This document shows, piece by piece, positions 58,607-64,000 of a DNA stretch of 64,000 nt. How positions within the stretch are numbered: the first letter of the stretch is position 1; each line of letters opens with the position of its first letter. The DNA lies in assembly GCA_013398955.1 (NCBI GenBank), contig VWPU01018980.1:1-64000 (forward strand), given 5' to 3'. Made by a program: the position numbers and the translations under genes. The DNA comes from Callaeas wilsoni. Its lineage: Eukaryota; Chordata; Aves; Passeriformes; Callaeidae. The notes under the pieces were generated by a model. That model was not told where the DNA came from, did no database searches, and saw nothing but the letters and a program-made list of their open reading frames with translations.

Positions 58607-61600
58607 ATAATAATAATATCACCTTTAATAATAAGATCACCTTTACTTTAACAGTTAAAATGATTTTGTGATCCTATAGGACTCCTAGATTTAGGGGAGG
58701 TAGAACCTTAAGACATCTCTGTGTACACATAAGGAAATCTCAGCCTATGTTGTTATATTATCAAACAGATAAAAAATTTGAATTCTTGTGCAAAGCTTAC
58801 CTTCTGAATCAATCATGTATGGTATAACTTTCCAGTTAGTGCCCAGATAAAACGAAACAGAGCTCAAAACTTTTCCATGCTAGACAGTGGCAACTCTACC
58901 TTGTGGAATTTGTTACATATATATCAAACAGACAGATAACGATCTTCTTATTTGCTGACATTCTGCAATATTTTGGACCTTAAATCCTAACGCAGAATGT
59001 GTTAAAGTGTGGGAAGATCTTGTGTGACATACTAGAATGAGACTTGCTCAGAAGTAGAAATAAACAGACTAGAGTCACTCAGTTTCTGAGTATGGAAAGC
59101 ATAAAAACAAGAATCTGAGTATCGTGCTATTATTAATTCACCTACCTGCAAAGTAAGCCAGCCTACACAGTTACTCTTTACTAATTGTAGAAAAATGAGG
59201 CTGCTTATTTCTCACAGTGATGATTTATTTTTCATAATGAACAACTAAGTAAAACAGAAATTTGGTATTAAGGAAAGAAAGCACCACAGCCACAAATGGC
59301 CTTTTGGTACCCAATGCCTTAATGCAATGAAAACTTTGCATGGTTTTAAACACTAGCACAAGGTACAACCCTTGCTGATACACTAAGGAAATTAAGTACA
59401 TTCTGAACCTCACTAAACTAGCACACAATTCAGCCGTTTGGAGAATAAGGATCTATTGGTATAGCTACTTATAACAGTTAAGTTTACACTGAGCGAAAGG
59501 ACAAATAACTAAATGGCAAAGAACTCACAGGTTTTCTGTAAATAAACTTCACTTGGATAACGTGGAAACAATGCATGTGCAAATGCAAAAATGCAAACCA
59601 ATTTTCTTAGCTACACGTTTCCTTGTTAATTTGGTTTTATGTTACTCGTTAAAACCAGCTGACCGTAAATCCAGGTGATCCGACTTTCCAATTGACTCTA
59701 AAATTTATCATTATGAAAACGGCTTGTCTTTCTATATTATTCTTTCATTATTGTAATACTATCTAAAAAAACCAATTCATTAGATTTTAATGTTTTTTCT
59801 TGCAAATCTATCTGGGGAAGAGAATTATTTGCCTTATTTTAACCCTTGATTTTTCCATCAACTTGATTTCTTTGACTCTGAAAGCTGTAAAAGTGAAACA
59901 CACCACTTGAAGTTCCATATAAACTTTTTTCTGTATCAGATGAGCAAAGACAAACCAAGCTTCTCTCGAAGTTCAGTAGACAGCTACCCACTAGATGTGT
60001 GGACTGCCTGGAGGTTCCCTAAATATTGCACACAGAAGCCAAAAAGTGATGGTCATTTCTCTGACAAGTGGCATTCTACAGAAATGGAGAGTCTCAAGTG
60101 CTCTTTTAGGGACTGCAAGCATAACTGCTAGATGAGAGGTATTTCTCATTGCACAGGCGCTAGGAAAGCTACGGATTCCTCTTTTTTTCCTTTTAAGATT
60201 CAGTTACAAGATCAAATTTAATTAAGTAGTTTCAGGTTTAAATGTGCAAGACTGTAGGCAGCCTTACTGCTGTCTCAGTGGAACCTCCACCAGCTATGAA
60301 AGAGGTAGGATTGCGTATATGTGTAGATGTGAGTGTGTGCACATGCAGCTGATGATGGGCTGGACGTTCTTGCAAATAGGGAGTTTAACCTCAGGAAACA
60401 AATAAAGTCGTGGCAAATGAAAACCATTTCCTTTTCCCCTCCCATATAATCATTTCTAAGTCTGAGTCATGATTTTTGAGCCCGTAGTCTCTGCAGAGTA
60501 GTAGAGAATATACAGACAAAGAAGCAGGCCTTTTTTAAATGTTACGAACAGTCTGAAAACAGCAAGATTTACAGTTACTGGAAGAACAAATAATTTCAAT
60601 TTGAAGGTATCTTTTTCAGGTAGAGAGATAACAAACAGAAGCCCAGAAGTACAGATGGGCAAGAATGATTTATAAGTATAATGCAAGAGTCTGACATGAA
60701 TCATTCTGTTGTACCACTGATGGACTGAGAGCCAACATCTCTCACAGCCTTCATTCTGTTTAAAGCCACTAAATACAGAACCAAAATTTCAGAGTTCATT
60801 GAGGGCAACACATTTTTTTGCTAATATAATAAACATCCTTAAATTTATTCAAAAATAGAAGTACTTGCCTAGGAACATCTACGAAATTTAAAAAACTCAA
60901 ACTGTGGGCTTCTAATTGTCCACCTCACCAAAGAAAACAAGTTCAGCAGCCTGCAAAGCTGTGGTGGTTACATGATACATGTACAAGCCCAGTGTGGCTG
61001 GGATGAATGCAAAAAAATATTTTAAAAAATTTTAAAAATAGGACAATTACATGTAGGGAGAACTAATTTTAGGCTATGGTCTGCCTGATTTACTCATATC
61101 TCCACTAGGACAGCTGCCAGTACTTTGACATTGTAACAAACATAATTGAGGAAAAATCTCATACATATTCCATCATCCTTTCTCCCACGGAGTGGGAACA
61201 GTCAGCCTAAAGGCTTAAGAGGTGAACATCTGGGGTATGTTCCTACACATATGTAGGAACGAGTCTGAGGATAATTATTTTTATGTATTCCACATGCACA
61301 TGCAAAACCAGACCACTACACTCTATTTACCTCCCAGATATATACTGGCTCTTTTCCAAAGAGGAAATGGATGAATATCAACACACATCAGGGCTCCTAC
61401 ATTTCTATTTTATTCACCAAATATGCATGTCGCCTTCATACACATAGACATTTACATGTACGTCATACATATATATATATATGTATATGTGCACATCGAT
61501 TTATTTCTCTAAAGTGACCAAAGTCATAAGGGTAAAGACATGCATACACTTGACTTTGAATATAGTAGTGATTTCCAGTAGTAAACTATCTCATGACCCT

Positions 61601-64000
61601 GTTATGAAAAATGCTACCTGCTATCAGTTGATGTTATTGCCACCTTCATAGTCCAATATGAAATATAAGGCTCTTACTATCAGTGTCTTTTCTAAAAAAT
61701 ACCTATTCTTAATGGTCTCATTCTGTCAGTTTCTTTCAGGTAAGCAGCTGAAGCCACTTCTCATGAAAATAGCCTGATAATTTATGCTACTTAACATGAC
61801 AGATACAGCTCATCGTGTTCCATCTAATTTTCTTGGCTAGGTGACTGCCACAGAGAAGGGCATTGTATACAGGGGGTGTCACAAAGAGCCTCTCTCTCAT
61901 CCTTCCCACAGCAATTTGCAGAGCCTTGGGGAGGGCAACCACTCTGCTGCCCTTTGAAAAAGTTTTCAATGTGTCCTCCCAACTATAGAGAGAGTTCTCT
62001 GCAGTACCCCAAGCCTAGGTCACCTGAGGAAGGCTGATCTTCCTCCTGAAAGTTCATAATGGATGTTTATCATTCAAAGACAGAAGAACAATTTGTAACA
62101 AAGAGACACAAAGGAGAGAAATGGCTCTTTGTATCACCTGCCTTTGTTACATGACTAGAGCACAACACTTCATGCTTAAGTGGCTTTTATTAGAATGTCA
62201 GCTAGTATAAAGGAAGATTTCATAAAAATATTTTTATGTTCTAGAAAAATGTATTGCACTCTAAAACACTCTGAAATTCTTGTTTCGTGCAATACTGACA
62301 GTTTGACATTTAGAGATTGATGGTCTGACTGATTCTCCGAGTCAGACAATGACATCTGTGCAGAAGGTTTTGTTTGTGTTTATCATCTGGATCCATTTTA
62401 CAGTCCCTTTTGTATTACTTACAAAACCACCACATTAACATGAGGTTATTCTTGCAAAAAATAGGGAAACATTAATTGTTTTACAGACAAACAAAAGTAA
62501 AGAAAGTGATATGCCTAAATTAGCACAGAGATTTGAGGGAGGGCTATGGACAGAAACCAGAGAAGCTGAGCCCTGGCTCATTCTCTCATCTGCTGGACAC
62601 ACATTCTCCATCTTAGAATGGTGTTCCACTCTTTGGAAAGCTGAGTGTACTATCTTCCAATGCTCTGTAATCAGCTGCCAGGACTCACAGCCAAGGGAAA
62701 GAAAAAGGCACAAACAGAAAAGACAGAGCAGAACCTGTAGAACAAAACCGCAAACCCAGACAATTTTTCAGTTTGCTGTGCCATGTTACATCATCCTTTA
62801 GGCAATAAAATTGAAGAAATATTGTTAATCTTGTCAATTATCATCAATAGAAGTTTGTTCCCTAAGTTTCAGCAATAAGAGGAAAAAAAATATATTTGCA
62901 GTCCTGGCTTAACTATTCATTTGGAAAGATGCTATGAATGGCCCTTTTCCTCCTTGTGAAATGACTGGGGTAAGTCATACTGTAGGACCCATCCTAAGTA
63001 CAGCAAAGAAAAATGTACCCATTTTTCTTGAAGTGAGGTACATACCGATGTAAACACTATTTCGTTTTCCAAAGAAATAAAGACTAGCAGATAGTTCTGT
63101 CAGAGCAGAATAGAAGCTGGCTTCTAGTCTCATTACACAGAAAAAGATACAAAAAATTCTCTAGTTTCTTTCTAATTATTTCAAGTTGAGATAATATAGA
63201 GAAAAAACTTTTTTAAAAAATATTTGTTCATATTTTGCTTTGGCATGTTTGGTATTAGCTTATATTTCTTCTGCTCAAATATTTATGCTATCAAATCACA
63301 CCAGTAGAAATGTTTTTCAAAATCACCTGCACAAGCATTCACAGAAACTGAATATTCTGTCCTCCTACATGGCAATTTATTTTAGAAAAGTTAGTCTATC
63401 AGTCAAATCAGAGCAAGGAAATAGCAGCACATGACTTATCTGACCTACCACTACAACTAGAATATCAAACATTCTGAGAACCAGTCACAGGTAAGGCACA
63501 GAATAAAAATTTTAATCACTAATACGTTGTCTGAGTAATCTCAAAGACTAACAAAGAAATCCTCCAAAATAGGATCTGATTGCAAATATTTTTTCAGGAG
63601 CAGAGCAGTACATTGGTTCTGTAAATTATTCATCTAAACCTTATAAATATGTATTTTATATCAGCAGGGTATACTAATCTATAACTTCCCCTAATAACCT
63701 GAATTAAATGTGAACTGTAAATAAAAATTTTAAGAGGTTTTGTGGCCTTTTAATGTTTTTGATCAGCAAAATTTCAAAGGGCCTTCTTCTGCATTTTAAA
63801 TATTGAAATACCATCGAGTCTAGGCTCGATTTTGTTCAAAGGCTTGATGAAACTCTCAAAACTGTAGTGAAATATTTCCTTATACTAATTGAAGGGGAAG
63901 GAGAAAAGATTCACTTTCCTTTAGAGTGTTTATTCGCTGGAGTTCTGTAAGACAGAAATACTAAAGCAAGATATGTTGCAGACATGGCATATGAGAGAGA
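58607..64000. other. AT-rich intergenic stretch to the window end; no gene recognised
   Basis: No recognisable protein fragments. Positions 59,430-59,790 look like possible conserved non-coding sequence: non-repetitive, with CpGs kept in otherwise AT-rich context (TGACCGTAAATCC, AGGTGATCCGACT). An alternating purine-pyrimidine tract lies at 61454-61496. Confidence 0.55.
61454..61496. repeat. Alternating purine-pyrimidine tract around a TA microsatellite
   Basis: Positions 61464-61496 alternate pyrimidine and purine without a break (33 bases). They include an (AT)n core and end in ATGTGCACAT. Ten more alternating bases precede them, with a single break at 61463/61464. Such tracts can form Z-DNA or cruciforms, but here it is most simply a TA/TG microsatellite. 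Confidence 0.85.

Noticed and set aside
18996..64000. Search for the next genes expected near RPAP3 in vertebrates (for example PCED1B or AMIGO2)
   Set aside because: No translated segment in any frame resembled them. They may lie beyond the window.
1..64000. CRISPR arrays, operons, bacterial-type defence or biosynthetic systems
   Set aside because: The DNA is vertebrate, with introns and CR1 retrotransposons. No spaced direct repeats or prokaryotic gene clusters are present.

Overview
This is vertebrate nuclear DNA, almost certainly from a bird. The gene is split into many small GT-AG exons. The intervening DNA is AT-rich and carries CR1 non-LTR retrotransposon copies, two of them recognisable by the CR1 3' end and one by a reverse-transcriptase segment. 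One short element has a tRNA-Ile-like head joined to a CR1-like tail. SINEs of that build (TguSINE1 type) are known from songbirds, so a passerine is the best guess. That last step rests on recall, not on a search.

Region 1 (1 to about 18,990, + strand) is one complete protein gene, RPAP3. RPAP3 is RNA polymerase II-associated protein 3, the TPR scaffold of the R2TP/HSP90 co-chaperone complex. The window opens inside its CpG island. A non-coding first exon is followed by 16 coding exons encoding 669 residues. I assembled every junction by hand, and the reading frame stays open across all of them. The order is an acidic N-terminus, a TPR block, a linker, a second TPR block, a variable acidic middle region and the conserved RPAP3 C-terminal domain. 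Both TPR blocks keep all five carboxylate-clamp residues, so binding to HSP70/HSP90 tails should be intact. Intron 10 carries a roughly 1 kb, 5'-truncated and decayed CR1 in sense orientation. The transcript probably ends at an AATAAA at 18,970.

Region 2 (about 19.0 to 64.0 kb) holds no protein gene I can recognise. It is an AT-rich gene desert downstream of RPAP3. It contains the tRNA-derived SINE (26.3 kb), a CR1 3' end (32.5 kb), a CR1-tail remnant (34.8 kb), a hexanucleotide array (35.3 kb), a GC-rich dispersed repeat probably of LTR origin (55.0 to 55.5 kb), several simple repeats, and an isolated CpG-rich patch followed by a TATA-like motif (58.0 to 58.6 kb). The patch is the best candidate for an unannotated promoter. 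Two orphan reading frames deserve a check: a minus-strand ORF with a signal-peptide-like start at 31.7 to 32.1 kb, and the longest stop-free frame of the desert at 45.9 to 46.7 kb. Neither is supported as a gene here.

I found no convincing new multi-gene system. The most solid structural observation is that the two TPR blocks of RPAP3 are encoded by exon triplets of identical lengths and phases.
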